A program made the translations under genes and the position numbers. Positions 1 to 7,966 of a stretch of 64,000 nt of DNA are shown piece by piece. The notes below the pieces were generated by a model. That model had not been told where the DNA came from and did no database searches. It saw only the letters and a program-made list of their open reading frames with translations. Source of the stretch: Sphaerisporangium album (GTDB lineage Bacteria; Actinomycetota; Actinomycetes; Streptosporangiales; Streptosporangiaceae); NCBI RefSeq assembly GCF_003323745.1, contig NZ_QOIL01000009.1:186001-250000 (forward strand), written 5' to 3'. Each line of letters starts with the position of its first letter. The first letter of the stretch is position 1.

Positions 1-552
1 AAGGACCTCGCCACCAGTGCCCAGGGCCTGGCCGCCGGGAACATCCGCTTCGTCACGACGCCGTGGCGCTACTCGCTGACCCAGCCCGGCCGCGTCGAAT
101 GGGTGCAGCCGCAGGCCAAGCAGCTGTTCAACCTCGTCGCCACCGACACCAAGCTCAACAGCTCGAACCTCAAGGCCACCACCGGGCGCGAGGCCAAGGT
201 GCCCAAGTCGAAGATCGAGATCTCGGTGCAGAACGGCACCACCCGCGCCGGGCTCGGCTCCCAGGTCGCCGCCGCCCTCGAAGAGCGCGGCTACAGCGTC
301 GTCAAGGTCGGCGACGCCAAGGTGAAGCCGTACCCCAAGACGACGATCAGGTACTCGGCCAACGGCCAGTCCCGCGTTCCCACGCTGGCCGGCGACCTCC
401 TCACCTCCCGCAACGCCCTGGTCACCGACACCGCCACGACGCGGCTCGTCCTCGTGATCGGCGCCGACTGGAAGGGCCTGAAGCCCATGCAGGTGTCCGA
501 GACCGACATCAAGGGCATCGACGCCACCCAGGACTCCTGCTCCGCCCCCTGA
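1..552 (+). CDS. LCP family (LytR-CpsA-Psr) protein, C-terminal part with LytR_C domain
   Basis: The reading frame is open from the left edge, so only the last 183 residues are present. LCP proteins attach anionic glycopolymers to peptidoglycan at the outer face of the membrane. The first ~40 residues (FVTTPWRY, then a VQPQAKQLF segment) look like the end of the LCP catalytic domain. After a short linker, residues ~65-150 have the LytR_C pattern (IEISVQNGTTRAGLGSQVAA, then a VVKVGDAK-like strand), and the protein ends near DSCSAP. No catalytic residues can be checked because the N-terminus lies outside the window. The family call rests on the LytR_C domain and is fairly firm. Confidence 0.75.
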   Translation, partial: KDLATSAQGLAAGNIRFVTTPWRYSLTQPGRVEWVQPQAKQLFNLVATDTKLNSSNLKATTGREAKVPKSKIEISVQNGTTRAGLGSQVAAALEERGYSVVKVGDAKVKPYPKTTIRYSANGQSRVPTLAGDLLTSRNALVTDTATTRLVLVIGADWKGLKPMQVSETDIKGIDATQDSCSAP

Positions 553-698
553 TCCGGGCCGCCGTCCACGGGTTTCCTGTTGGAGGCCGGTTCTCCGGGG
601 TACGGAACCGGACAACAAGGCGCCTGTTCTTCTGAGGTGTGCGTGTGCGCTCATGCGGCCGGGCAGGGGGTCCGGCCGGAGTTCTGGGGTGGTGAACC

Positions 699-1367
699 AT
701 GCGGCGTGGAGTGATATTCGATCTTGACGGAACCCTGGTCGACACCAGCTATCTGCATGTCGTCGCCTGGTGGGAGGCGTTCAGGAGACGGCGGCGGGAT
801 GTGCTCATGGTCGACATCCACGGGGCCATCGGACGAGCGGACCGCGCGTTGATCGACTACCTGCTGCCCGATGTCGGCGAGGAGGAGGCGCAGGAGATCT
901 CCGACGCGCACGCGGAGGCGTACAAGCCGCGCCTCGACCAGGTGCGCCCGGTGCCGGCGGCGGGCGAACTGCTCAAGGCGCTCGCCGACCGCGGTCTGAC
1001 CGTGGTGGTGGCCACGAGCGCGCCGAAGGACGAGGCCGAGCGGCTCATCGCGATCACCGGGGCCGAGGACGCGGTCGAGGTGCTCGTGCACGCCGGGGAC
1101 GTCGAGAGGTCCAAGCCCCACCCCGAGCCGGTGCGGCAGGCGCTCGACAAGTCGGGGATCCCGGCCGACCAGGCGATCATGGTAGGGGACAGCGTCTGGG
1201 ACGCGCTGGCGGCGCGCGCGGCGAAGACGGGGTGCGTGGGCGTCAGGTCCGGGGGCATCGACAGCGAGTCGTTGCAGGACGCGGGGGCCGAGGCCGTGTA
1301 CAAGGACTGCCGCGACCTTCTGTACCACCTGGAGGAGAGCCCGCTCGCCCGGCTCCTGGACGGCTGA
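699..1367 (+). CDS. HAD-superfamily hydrolase (phosphoglycolate phosphatase/beta-phosphoglucomutase-like)
   Basis: A 222-residue cytoplasmic HAD phosphatase. Motif I is FDLDGTLVDT, with the nucleophile Asp at residue 8 and the acid/base Asp at 10. A Thr/Ser motif II lies in VVVATSAPKDEAE, the motif III Lys in SKPHPEP, and motif IV is MVGDSVWD. The helical insert after motif I fits cap subclass C1, as in phosphoglycolate phosphatase and beta-phosphoglucomutase. The substrate cannot be read from the sequence. The start ATG follows a weak GGTG and begins directly at the first beta strand. It lies upstream of gnd on the same strand with a 246-bp gap, so co-transcription is not assured. Confidence 0.85.
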   Translation: MRRGVIFDLDGTLVDTSYLHVVAWWEAFRRRRRDVLMVDIHGAIGRADRALIDYLLPDVGEEEAQEISDAHAEAYKPRLDQVRPVPAAGELLKALADRGLTVVVATSAPKDEAERLIAITGAEDAVEVLVHAGDVERSKPHPEPVRQALDKSGIPADQAIMVGDSVWDALAARAAKTGCVGVRSGGIDSESLQDAGAEAVYKDCRDLLYHLEESPLARLLDG

Positions 1368-1613
1368 ACCGGACCGGGGCCCGTGACTTCGATCATCCGG
1401 ACCGGCTCACGGGGCACCTCGGTGACGGGTCGTTCCGGCGGTTCCTTCACAATTGGACGTGCCCCCCGGAAGCGCCGTGGACCGTCGAGTGCGGTGTACG
1501 GCCGGTGGCCCCGCGCCGCGTGCGCGGAGGCCGCCGGCAGTGGACGTCCCGGCGTCCGTCGAACCGGGTGGCTCTCCACGGCGTATTGCTAGACCAGAAG
1601 GAGAGTGATCCGC

Positions 1614-3050
1614 ATGACGACAGAGCACGCGGTCATCGGTGTCACCGGACTCGGGGTCATGGGCCGAAACCTCGCGCGCAACTTCGCCAGGCATGGCTAC
1701 ACCGTCGCGGTGCACAACCGCACGGAGGCGAAGACGAAGGCGTTGATCGAGGAGTTCGGCAACGAGGGGGTCTTCATCCCCGCCGAGACGCCCGAGGCGT
1801 TCGTCGCCTCGTTGTCCCGGCCGCGCAAAATTGTGATCATGGTGAAGGCGGGCGCCTCGACGGACGCGGTGATCGAGGAGTTCGCCCCTCTGCTGGAACC
1901 CGGTGACATCCTGGTCGACGGCGGGAACGCCCACTTCCTGGACACCCGGCGCCGCGAGAAGGCTCTGAGGGAACGCGGCATCCACTTCGTCGGGTGCGGC
2001 ATCTCCGGCGGTGAGCAAGGTGCGCTGGAGGGGCCGAGCATCATGCCGGGCGGCCCGAAGGAGGCGTACAAGTACCTCGGGCCGATCCTGGAGGACATCG
2101 CGGCCAAGGTGGACGGGGTGCCGTGCTGCGCGTACGTCGGCCCCGACGGCGCCGGGCACTTCGTCAAAATGGTGCACAACGGCATCGAGTACGCCGACAT
2201 GCAGCTCATCGCGGAGTCCTACGACCTGCTCCGCAAGGGCGTGCGGATGTCCCCCGCGGAGATCGCCGAGGTGTTCCGCACCTGGAACACCGGCCGGCTG
2301 GAGTCCTACCTCATCGAGATCACCACCATCGTGCTCTCCCACATGGACCCCTCCACCGGCAAGCCCTTCGTCGACGTGGTGCTCGACCAGGCCGAGCAGA
2401 AGGGCACGGGCCGGTGGACCGTCCAGGTCGCCCTCGACCTCGGCGTCCCCGTCAGCGGCATCGCCGAGGCGGTCTTCGCCCGTTCGCTGTCCGGCCACGC
2501 CGAGATGCGCCAGGCGGCCCGCATCCTCCCCGGCCCCACCGGCGGCGGCCTGCCGTCCTCCTTCGCCGACGACGTCGAGGAGGCGCTGTACGCCTCGAAG
2601 GTCGTCGCCTACGCCCAGGGCTTCAACGAGATCCAGGCGGGCAGCGCCGAGTACGGCTGGGACATCGACCTCGGGGCCATGGCGACCATCTGGCGGGGCG
2701 GGTGCATCATCAGGGCGCGTTTCCTCGACCGCATCCGCGCCGCGTACGAGGCCGACCCGAACGCGCCGACGCTGCTGTCCGACGTGTTCTTCGCCGCCGA
2801 GCTGTCCACCGCCCAGCGCGCGTGGCGGGACGTGACCGTCGCGGCCACCCGGCGGGGCATTCCCGCGCCGGGCTTCTCCAGCGCGCTGGCGTACTACGAC
2901 GGCCTGCGCGCCGAACGGCTTCCCGCCGCGCTGCTGCAGGGATTGCGCGACTATTTCGGCGCGCACACCTACCGCCGGGTGGACCGTGACGGCGTCTACC
3001 ACACCCAGTGGGAGCGCCTCGGCCACCCAGAGGTCCGAGTCGACGTCTGA
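1614..3050 (+). CDS. gnd: 6-phosphogluconate dehydrogenase, decarboxylating, NADP-type long form
   Basis: Oxidative pentose phosphate pathway: 6-phosphogluconate plus NADP+ gives ribulose 5-phosphate, CO2 and NADPH. The N-terminal Rossmann loop is GLGVMGRNLARN, followed by the substrate loop ISGGEQGALEGPSIMPGG. HFVKMVHNGIEYADMQ carries the catalytic Lys (about residue 185) and Glu (about 192). The all-helical C-terminal domain is complete, and 478 residues matches the long dimeric form. The ATG at 1614 is preferred because AAGGAG lies 10 bp upstream; the in-frame GTG at 1605 abuts that SD. Nested inverted repeats follow the stop. Confidence 0.95.
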   Translation: MTTEHAVIGVTGLGVMGRNLARNFARHGYTVAVHNRTEAKTKALIEEFGNEGVFIPAETPEAFVASLSRPRKIVIMVKAGASTDAVIEEFAPLLEPGDILVDGGNAHFLDTRRREKALRERGIHFVGCGISGGEQGALEGPSIMPGGPKEAYKYLGPILEDIAAKVDGVPCCAYVGPDGAGHFVKMVHNGIEYADMQLIAESYDLLRKGVRMSPAEIAEVFRTWNTGRLESYLIEITTIVLSHMDPSTGKPFVDVVLDQAEQKGTGRWTVQVALDLGVPVSGIAEAVFARSLSGHAEMRQAARILPGPTGGGLPSSFADDVEEALYASKVVAYAQGFNEIQAGSAEYGWDIDLGAMATIWRGGCIIRARFLDRIRAAYEADPNAPTLLSDVFFAAELSTAQRAWRDVTVAATRRGIPAPGFSSALAYYDGLRAERLPAALLQGLRDYFGAHTYRRVDRDGVYHTQWERLGHPEVRVDV

Positions 3051-3053
3051 CAC

Positions 3054-3340
3054 CCCCCGAACCGCCGAGCGGAGCGATGCCAAAGGCACAGTTCGGAGCG
3101 ACTCCAAGGCGCCCCGAACCGCCGTGCCGAAGGTTCGGCAATAGGCACTGTTCGGGGCGCGGCGGTGTTCTGGAGTCGTCAAACGCAAGAGTGAGGGACG
3201 ATCCCTTGCGTTTGACGGCGGAAGAACGCCGACTCTAAGGCGCCCCGAACCGCCGAGCCGAAGGCTCGGCAATAGGCACTGTTCGGGGCGCCGACTCTAA
3301 GGCGCCCCGAACCGCCGAGCCGGAGGCTCGGCAACAAGTC
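3054..3340. repeat. Cluster of nested palindromic repeats (four copies)
   Basis: The unit is an outer inverted repeat GGCGCCCCGAAC ... GTTCGGGGCGCC enclosing an inner hairpin GCCGAGCC-gaa-GGCTCGGC and the spacer AATAGGCACT. Copy 3 (3239-3292) is perfect. Copy 2 (3109-3160) differs at a few bases, copy 1 (3054-3101) is degenerate, and copy 4 (3301-3333) keeps only the left arm and inner hairpin. Copies 3 and 4 are joined by GACTCTAA. This resembles REP/MITE-like families of short non-coding palindromes. It lies between convergent genes, so it may also stop transcription. Copy 4 is translated as the C-terminal tail of the small minus-strand gene. Confidence 0.85.
3178..3216. terminator. Perfect 12-bp inverted repeat inside the repeat cluster
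   Basis: GTCAAACGCAAG (3178-3189) and CTTGCGTTTGAC (3205-3216) form a perfect 12-bp stem with a 15-nt loop. An alternative inner stem AGGGA/TCCCT overlaps its base. Its sequence is unrelated to the surrounding palindrome family and it separates copies 2 and 3. It could be a rho-independent-like hairpin for gnd, although no T-run follows. Confidence 0.5.
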
Positions 3341-3527
3341 CAGAGCGGGCGCGTTGCTCCTGCTCGGCGATGAGCTCGGTGAGGCTGGTGGCGTCGTCGG
3401 CGTCGACCGTGCGCCACACGCCCGCCGCCTCGGTGGCGTCGTCGAACCGCAGGCGGGTGGCCCAGAAGCGGCCCGTGTCGGAGCGGAAGACGACCCACCC
3501 GGCAGGGGCGAGCGGCGCGGGGTTCAC
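3297..3527 (-). CDS. Small conserved actinobacterial protein of unknown function
   Basis: A 76-residue protein beginning VNPAPLAPAGWVVFRSD. The core (GRFWATRLRFDDATEAAG, then a VDADDATSLTELI segment) has the alternating strand-helix look of a real small domain, and third-position GC is high. The GTG start at 3527 has GGGAAGG about 8 bp upstream; longer extensions are arginine-rich and unlikely. The last 11 residues (AEPPARRFGAP) and the stop are encoded by copy 4 of the palindromic repeat, so the 3' end of the gene has been replaced or extended by that element. Function unknown. Confidence 0.55.
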   Translation of the reverse strand: MNPAPLAPAGWVVFRSDTGRFWATRLRFDDATEAAGVWRTVDADDATSLTELIAEQEQRARSGLVAEPPARRFGAP

Positions 3528-3839
3528 GACGCCTTCCCTGGACGTACTCGTGGCCGCGGGGGAGGCGCGCCGCCCATGGACGGCGCCGCGCCCCCGGCGG
3601 ACGGCCGTCCGGCGTGCCGATGGATGACGGGGAAAGCTCTGATCTGTCGCACGTGGCCCGACCTCGGTTCGCATCAGAAGACCCCTAAGCACCGCGAATC
3701 GCCCTTATGGGTCTGCCATTTATCACGTCATCGGTCTGCGCGAGTGACTTCCGCGCTACGGTCAGTGTGAGGGTTCGATAACACGGTGTCACCATTGCCA
3801 TGATGCCGCACCGTTGTTGCCGCAACACGTGGAGTGACC
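3528..3839. other. Intergenic region between divergent genes
   Basis: A 312-bp divergent promoter region. The half next to the XRE gene is relatively AT-rich. It contains GATAAC (3777-3782), a possible -10, followed by GGTGTCACC (3785-3793), a 9-bp palindrome that could be the XRE regulator's own operator. No RNA gene or open frame is convincing here. Confidence 0.35.
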
Positions 3840-5075
3840 ATGACGATCGGCGAAGATCTGCGCGCGGCCCGCAGGCGCGCGGGGGTCAGTCTCGGGCAGC
3901 TTGCCGCGATGACGGGCGTTTCCGCAGGTCACCTAAGCCGGATCGAGCGGGGGGAACGGGAGGCGACCCCGGCGGTGGTCCGCCACTACGAGGTCGCCCT
4001 CGCCGCCTCGCCGGTTCCGTTACGGGCAACGGAAACCCCCCATTCCCGGGACCCCGAACCGGGTACCGTCGATGACATGAAGCGCAGAGGCCTACTCTCG
4101 GTCATCGCGGCGGCTTCGGTGGGGGTCGCCACGGGCGAGCCCCTGACCCGGCTGCTTGACGGATTGTCGACCGAGCCGCCAAGTCTCGTCGGCTTACCGG
4201 AGGTGCGCGCGGTCGAGGCCGCCGCCGATCTTTACATGCGCATGGACCTCGCCCGGGGAGGCAACGCCGCCACCGCCATGGCACGCGGCTCCCTGGAATG
4301 GGCCGTGAAGCTACGCGACCGTCCCATGGCCGAGCCCGTCCGCGACCGGCTCAACTCGGCCATCGGGCTGCTGGCCGACCGCGTCGGCTGGGCCACCTAC
4401 GACCAGGGCCGCCTGGAACCCGCGACCAGGCTGCTCACCTTCGCCCTCGACTCGGCGGCGCGCGGCGCCGACCGCGACCTTCGCGCGCACACCATGCTCG
4501 ACCTGTCGGTCGCCTTCGCCGACATGGGACGTCCCAACGACGGCGTCGAGATCCTGCGCATGGCCCTCGGCGACGAGCGCATCTCCAGCGCCGAGCGGGC
4601 CAACGTCCACGCAGTGGCCGCCCGCCACTGCGCCTCCGCCGGCGACCGCCCGGCCGGGCTGCGCCACATCGGCCTGGCGGAGGAAGCCCTCGCCCGGTCC
4701 GAGCCCGCGGTGGCCCCCGGCTGGGCGCGCCACATCACCGTCTCCCCCGGCCACCACGACAGCGCGCTCGGGCTGGCGTTGTTCCAGCTCGGCGAGGACG
4801 CGCGGGCGCGCGTCCGCCTCGGGGCCGCGCTGGAGCGGCTCGGCGAGAACCGCACGCGCACGGGCCTGCGGTGCCTGACGCGGCTGGCCGTGCTGCGCAT
4901 CCGCGAGGGAGACCGCGAGGGGGGCGCCGAGCAGGCGCGCCGGGCGGTCGTGCTGGCCTCGGACGTCCAGTCGGCGCGGGTCGCCAAGGACCTGCGCATG
5001 ATGATCGACGGCGTGCGCCAGTGCGGCATGCCCGAGCTGGCCCGCGAGCTGTCCGGGTCGCCGGCCGCCGTCTGA
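3840..5075 (+). CDS. XRE-family transcriptional regulator with TPR-like C-terminal domain
   Basis: 411 residues. The N-terminal ~60 form a Cro/CI helix-turn-helix (LRAARRRAGVSLGQLAAMTG, then a SAGHLSRIERGERE recognition segment). A linker with MKRRGLLSVIAAASVGVA follows, and the rest is helical TPR-like repeats to the end. This architecture is common in actinomycete XRE regulators, whose helical domain probably senses a ligand or partner. ATG 3840 has GGAG 5 bp upstream; the GTG at 3834 overlaps that SD. The gene stands alone, so its targets are unknown; a palindrome upstream suggests autoregulation. Confidence 0.85.
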   Translation: MTIGEDLRAARRRAGVSLGQLAAMTGVSAGHLSRIERGEREATPAVVRHYEVALAASPVPLRATETPHSRDPEPGTVDDMKRRGLLSVIAAASVGVATGEPLTRLLDGLSTEPPSLVGLPEVRAVEAAADLYMRMDLARGGNAATAMARGSLEWAVKLRDRPMAEPVRDRLNSAIGLLADRVGWATYDQGRLEPATRLLTFALDSAARGADRDLRAHTMLDLSVAFADMGRPNDGVEILRMALGDERISSAERANVHAVAARHCASAGDRPAGLRHIGLAEEALARSEPAVAPGWARHITVSPGHHDSALGLALFQLGEDARARVRLGAALERLGENRTRTGLRCLTRLAVLRIREGDREGGAEQARRAVVLASDVQSARVAKDLRMMIDGVRQCGMPELARELSGSPAAV

Positions 5076-5255
5076 GCCCCGCGTGCGGCTCGCCGACGCC
5101 GCGTGAGCCCCCCGCACGGCTCCCGGCATACGGCGCATCGGTCGTAAGTCCGACGCGCACCGGTCCGGACTTCGGCTAGCCTCGCCTGGTCCCCGCACGC
5201 GTGGCCGCGCGGCGTCGCCCCGACGCACACCGGCCTCCCCGGAAAGGTGTGTCCG

Positions 5256-6083
5256 TTGATCGGCTGGTTCGAGGCGCTGGTGCTGGGTCTGGTGCAGGGG
5301 CTGACGGAGTTCCTGCCCATCTCGTCGAGCGCGCACATCCGGGTGGTGTCGGCGTTCTTCGGATGGAACGACCCGGGCGCCGCGTTCACTGCGGTCATCC
5401 AGCTCGGCACCGAGGCCGCCGTGCTGATCTACTTCCGCCGCCGCATCTGGGACATCGTGCACACCTGGTCCCGCTCGCTGGTGAACCGCGACCTGCGGGA
5501 GGAGCCGGCGGCCCGCATGGGCTGGTACGTCATCGCGGGCAGCGTCCCGATCGGCGTGCTGGGCCTGGCCTTCAAGGACCAGATCGAGACGACGGTGCGC
5601 GACCTGCGCCTGGTGGGCGCGTGCCTGATCGTCTTCGGCCTGCTGCTCGCCGTCGCCGACCGCCTGGCCCGCAACGAGCTCACGCTGGACAAGAACCTCA
5701 ACCTGCCGCACGCGCTGACGTACGGCCTGGCCCAGGCGCTGGCGCTGATCCCGGGCGTCTCGCGCTCGGGCGGGACGACCGGCGCGGGCCTGCTGCTTGG
5801 CTACCGGCGCGAGGAGGCGGCCGAGTACTCGTTCCTGCTGGCGATCCCGGCCGTGCTGATGTCGGGGGTGCTGGAGCTGTTCAAGATCGGCGACGGCGCC
5901 ACCCCGAACTGGGGGCCGACGATCCTGGCCACGGTGGTGTCGTTCGCGGTCGGGTACGCGGCGATCGCGTGGTTCCTGCGGTACATCAGCACCCACCGCT
6001 TCACGCCGTTCATCGTCTACCGCGTGCTCCTCGGCCTGGTGGTCATCGGCGCGGTGAGCTTCGACCTCATCCCCGCGAAGTAG
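5256..6083 (+). CDS. uppP: Undecaprenyl-diphosphatase UppP/BacA
   Basis: Integral membrane phosphatase that recycles undecaprenyl diphosphate to the monophosphate carrier for peptidoglycan and related polymers; it confers bacitracin tolerance. The glutamate-rich motif is VQGLTEFLPISSSAH and the second catalytic motif is PGVSRSGGTTGAGLLLG. Several hydrophobic helices span the 275 residues, close to the family norm. GGAAAGG (5241-5247) has good spacing only to TTG 5256, which gives the usual MIGWFEALVLG start; GTG 5247 would overlap the SD. It is a single gene between the XRE regulator and the Ole-like cluster. Confidence 0.93.
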   Translation: MIGWFEALVLGLVQGLTEFLPISSSAHIRVVSAFFGWNDPGAAFTAVIQLGTEAAVLIYFRRRIWDIVHTWSRSLVNRDLREEPAARMGWYVIAGSVPIGVLGLAFKDQIETTVRDLRLVGACLIVFGLLLAVADRLARNELTLDKNLNLPHALTYGLAQALALIPGVSRSGGTTGAGLLLGYRREEAAEYSFLLAIPAVLMSGVLELFKIGDGATPNWGPTILATVVSFAVGYAAIAWFLRYISTHRFTPFIVYRVLLGLVVIGAVSFDLIPAK

Positions 6084-6239
6084 CCCGCCCCTCCCACCGC
6101 CCGGGCGGCTCGCCGCGGACGGGCGGATTCGTCCAGGGTGAGTAGTACACCTCAGCCGAACAGCTCATGTGAGCGCAGGTAAAGAGCAGGTAGATTGCCG
6201 AAAGGGGGAAGCTTCGCACAAACGAACACAGGGGGCGCG

Positions 6240-7205
6240 ATGAAGGCCCGTATCACGGGCGTCGCGGCGTATCTGCCGGAACGCTCCATGACCAGCGGCG
6301 AGGTCGAGTCGCGGATCGAGGGATACGTCCCGTACCGCGGCGTCATCGAGCGCATGACGGGGATCCGGCGCCGCCACGTCGCGGCGGACGACGAGCAGGC
6401 ATCGGACCTCGCGGTGGCCGCGGTCCGCCGGCTCCCCGGGCGAGGCGGGGACGCCGACCTGCTGATCTTCGCGTCGGCGTCGCAGGACATGGTGGAGCCC
6501 GCCACGGCGCACATCGTCGCGGCCAAGCTGGGCCTGACCTGCCCGGTCTTCGACGTCAAGAACGCCTGCAACAGCCTGCTGAACGGCATCCAGGTGGCCG
6601 AGGCGCTCATCCGCTCCGGCGCCCACCGCAGGGTGGTGGTCTGCTCCGGCGAGATGCCGTCCCGCGCCGTACGGTGGCGGGTCGCGAGCCGGGCGCAGTT
6701 CGCGGACGCCTTCGCCGGGTACACGCTGTCGGACGCGGGCGCCGCGGTGCTGCTCGCCGCCGACCACGGCCGGGGCATCTTCTACCGCGCCTTCTCGGCC
6801 GACTCCACCGCGTGGGCCGTCGGCACGCTGCCCGGCGGCGGCTCGGCCCACCCGCGCGATCCCGAGTACTCCTACTTCCACGGCGACGGGCGGCGCCTGA
6901 AGGAGGCGTTCGAGCTGATCGGCCCCGACCTCTTCCTCGACGCGCTCAAGCACACCGGCCTGACCTGGGAGGACTTCTCGGTCGTGGCCGTGCACCAGGT
7001 GGCGATGCCCTACCTGGACGTGCTGGCCCGCGCCCTCGGCATCCCCGGCGACCGGCTCGTCGTGACGCTGCCCGAGCACGGCAACTGCGCCTCGGCCACG
7101 CTGCCGCTCCAGCTCGCGTCGGCGGGCGCCGGGCCGGGCGACCGGGTCGCGTTACTCGGCCTCGGCGGCGGCATCAGCCTCGGCGTCCTGTTCGCGGACC
7201 TGTGA
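6240..7205 (+). CDS. OleA/FabH-like 3-oxoacyl-ACP synthase III family enzyme
   Basis: A 321-residue thiolase-fold condensing enzyme with the triad Cys110 (VKNACNSLLNG), His252 (AVHQVAMPY) and Asn282 (EHGNCASA). The active-site context NAC..LLNG resembles OleA-type head-to-head condensing enzymes more than FabH, which usually has AAC.G..YG. OleA joins two acyl chains to a beta-keto acid. The start is ATG 6240 after a G-rich leader. The stop overlaps the next start (TGATG), so it is the first gene of a translationally coupled operon. Alternative: another KAS III acyltransferase. An imperfect palindrome GCTCATGTGAGC lies at 6163-6174. Confidence 0.8.
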   Translation: MKARITGVAAYLPERSMTSGEVESRIEGYVPYRGVIERMTGIRRRHVAADDEQASDLAVAAVRRLPGRGGDADLLIFASASQDMVEPATAHIVAAKLGLTCPVFDVKNACNSLLNGIQVAEALIRSGAHRRVVVCSGEMPSRAVRWRVASRAQFADAFAGYTLSDAGAAVLLAADHGRGIFYRAFSADSTAWAVGTLPGGGSAHPRDPEYSYFHGDGRRLKEAFELIGPDLFLDALKHTGLTWEDFSVVAVHQVAMPYLDVLARALGIPGDRLVVTLPEHGNCASATLPLQLASAGAGPGDRVALLGLGGGISLGVLFADL

Positions 7206-7966
7206 TGGACGGCGCAATGGACCTGTGGGTGGTCGTCCCCGCGTACAACGAGGCCAAGGGCATCGAGGCGACCCTGCGTGCGCTGGAAGCCCAGGACGAC
7301 CGCGCGTTCACGCTGGTCGTGGTCGACAACATGAGCACCGACGCGACCGCCGAGGTCGTCGCGACGTACGCCGCCGGGTCGTCGATGACGATCGAGCTGG
7401 TCCGGGAGCCGCGCAAGGGCACGGGCGCGGCCTCCGACACCGGGATGCGGCACGCCATCGCGCGCGGCGCCACCCACCTGCTGCGCACGGACGCCGACTG
7501 CGTGCCGCGCCGCGACTGGGTGCGGGCCATGAGGCGCGGCTTCGCCGACGGCCTTGAGATGGTCGGCGGGCTGTTGCGCCCCCGCACCGACGAGTTCCCG
7601 CTGAAGTTCTGGGAACGCCGCCTGCTGCCGTTCGTGGTGGAGGTGGCGGCGGCGTTCGGGCGCGTCCGCCCGAGCAACCGCGACCCGGCCTACCTCGGGC
7701 CGTACGTCATGATGCCGGGCGCGACCGTGGGCATCACCGCGGAGCTGTACGAGCGGGCGGGCGGGTTCCCTCGCACGGCGATCGAGGAGACGCACGAGGA
7801 CCGCGCGCTGGTCAACCGCGTGCGGGCGCTCACCCGCGCGTACGGCACGCGCCGTGACGTCGTCGTCTACGGCTCGGTGCGGCGGCTGCGCGCGTACGGG
7901 CTGGCCGGGACGCTGGCCTGGTACGCCGACCACCACTATCGTCCCGAAGTGGTCGACGTCCGGTGA
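7205..7966 (+). CDS. Family 2 glycosyltransferase (GT-A fold)
   Basis: A 253-residue soluble GT2-type nucleotide-sugar transferase. The N-terminus VVVPAYNEAKGIEATL is typical, followed by VVDNMSTDATAEVV, the metal-binding DADC motif in LLRTDADCVPR, and a late EETHEDRAL acidic motif. No membrane helix is evident. The start overlaps the upstream stop and its own stop overlaps the next GTG, so it belongs to the cluster. A glycosyltransferase is not part of the canonical olefin pathway. It may decorate the product, or the fold may serve another transfer. Acceptor and donor are unknown. Confidence 0.82.
   Translation: MDGAMDLWVVVPAYNEAKGIEATLRALEAQDDRAFTLVVVDNMSTDATAEVVATYAAGSSMTIELVREPRKGTGAASDTGMRHAIARGATHLLRTDADCVPRRDWVRAMRRGFADGLEMVGGLLRPRTDEFPLKFWERRLLPFVVEVAAAFGRVRPSNRDPAYLGPYVMMPGATVGITAELYERAGGFPRTAIEETHEDRALVNRVRALTRAYGTRRDVVVYGSVRRLRAYGLAGTLAWYADHHYRPEVVDVR

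Noticed and set aside
2011-2989. Long plus-strand frames in other phases within gnd
   Set aside because: Ser/Pro/Arg-rich products typical of alternative frames in GC-rich genes; gnd explains the sequence fully.
1407-3272. A 621-codon minus-strand frame opposite gnd
   Set aside because: Arg/Gly/Val-rich antisense shadow with no domain; length is due to high GC only.
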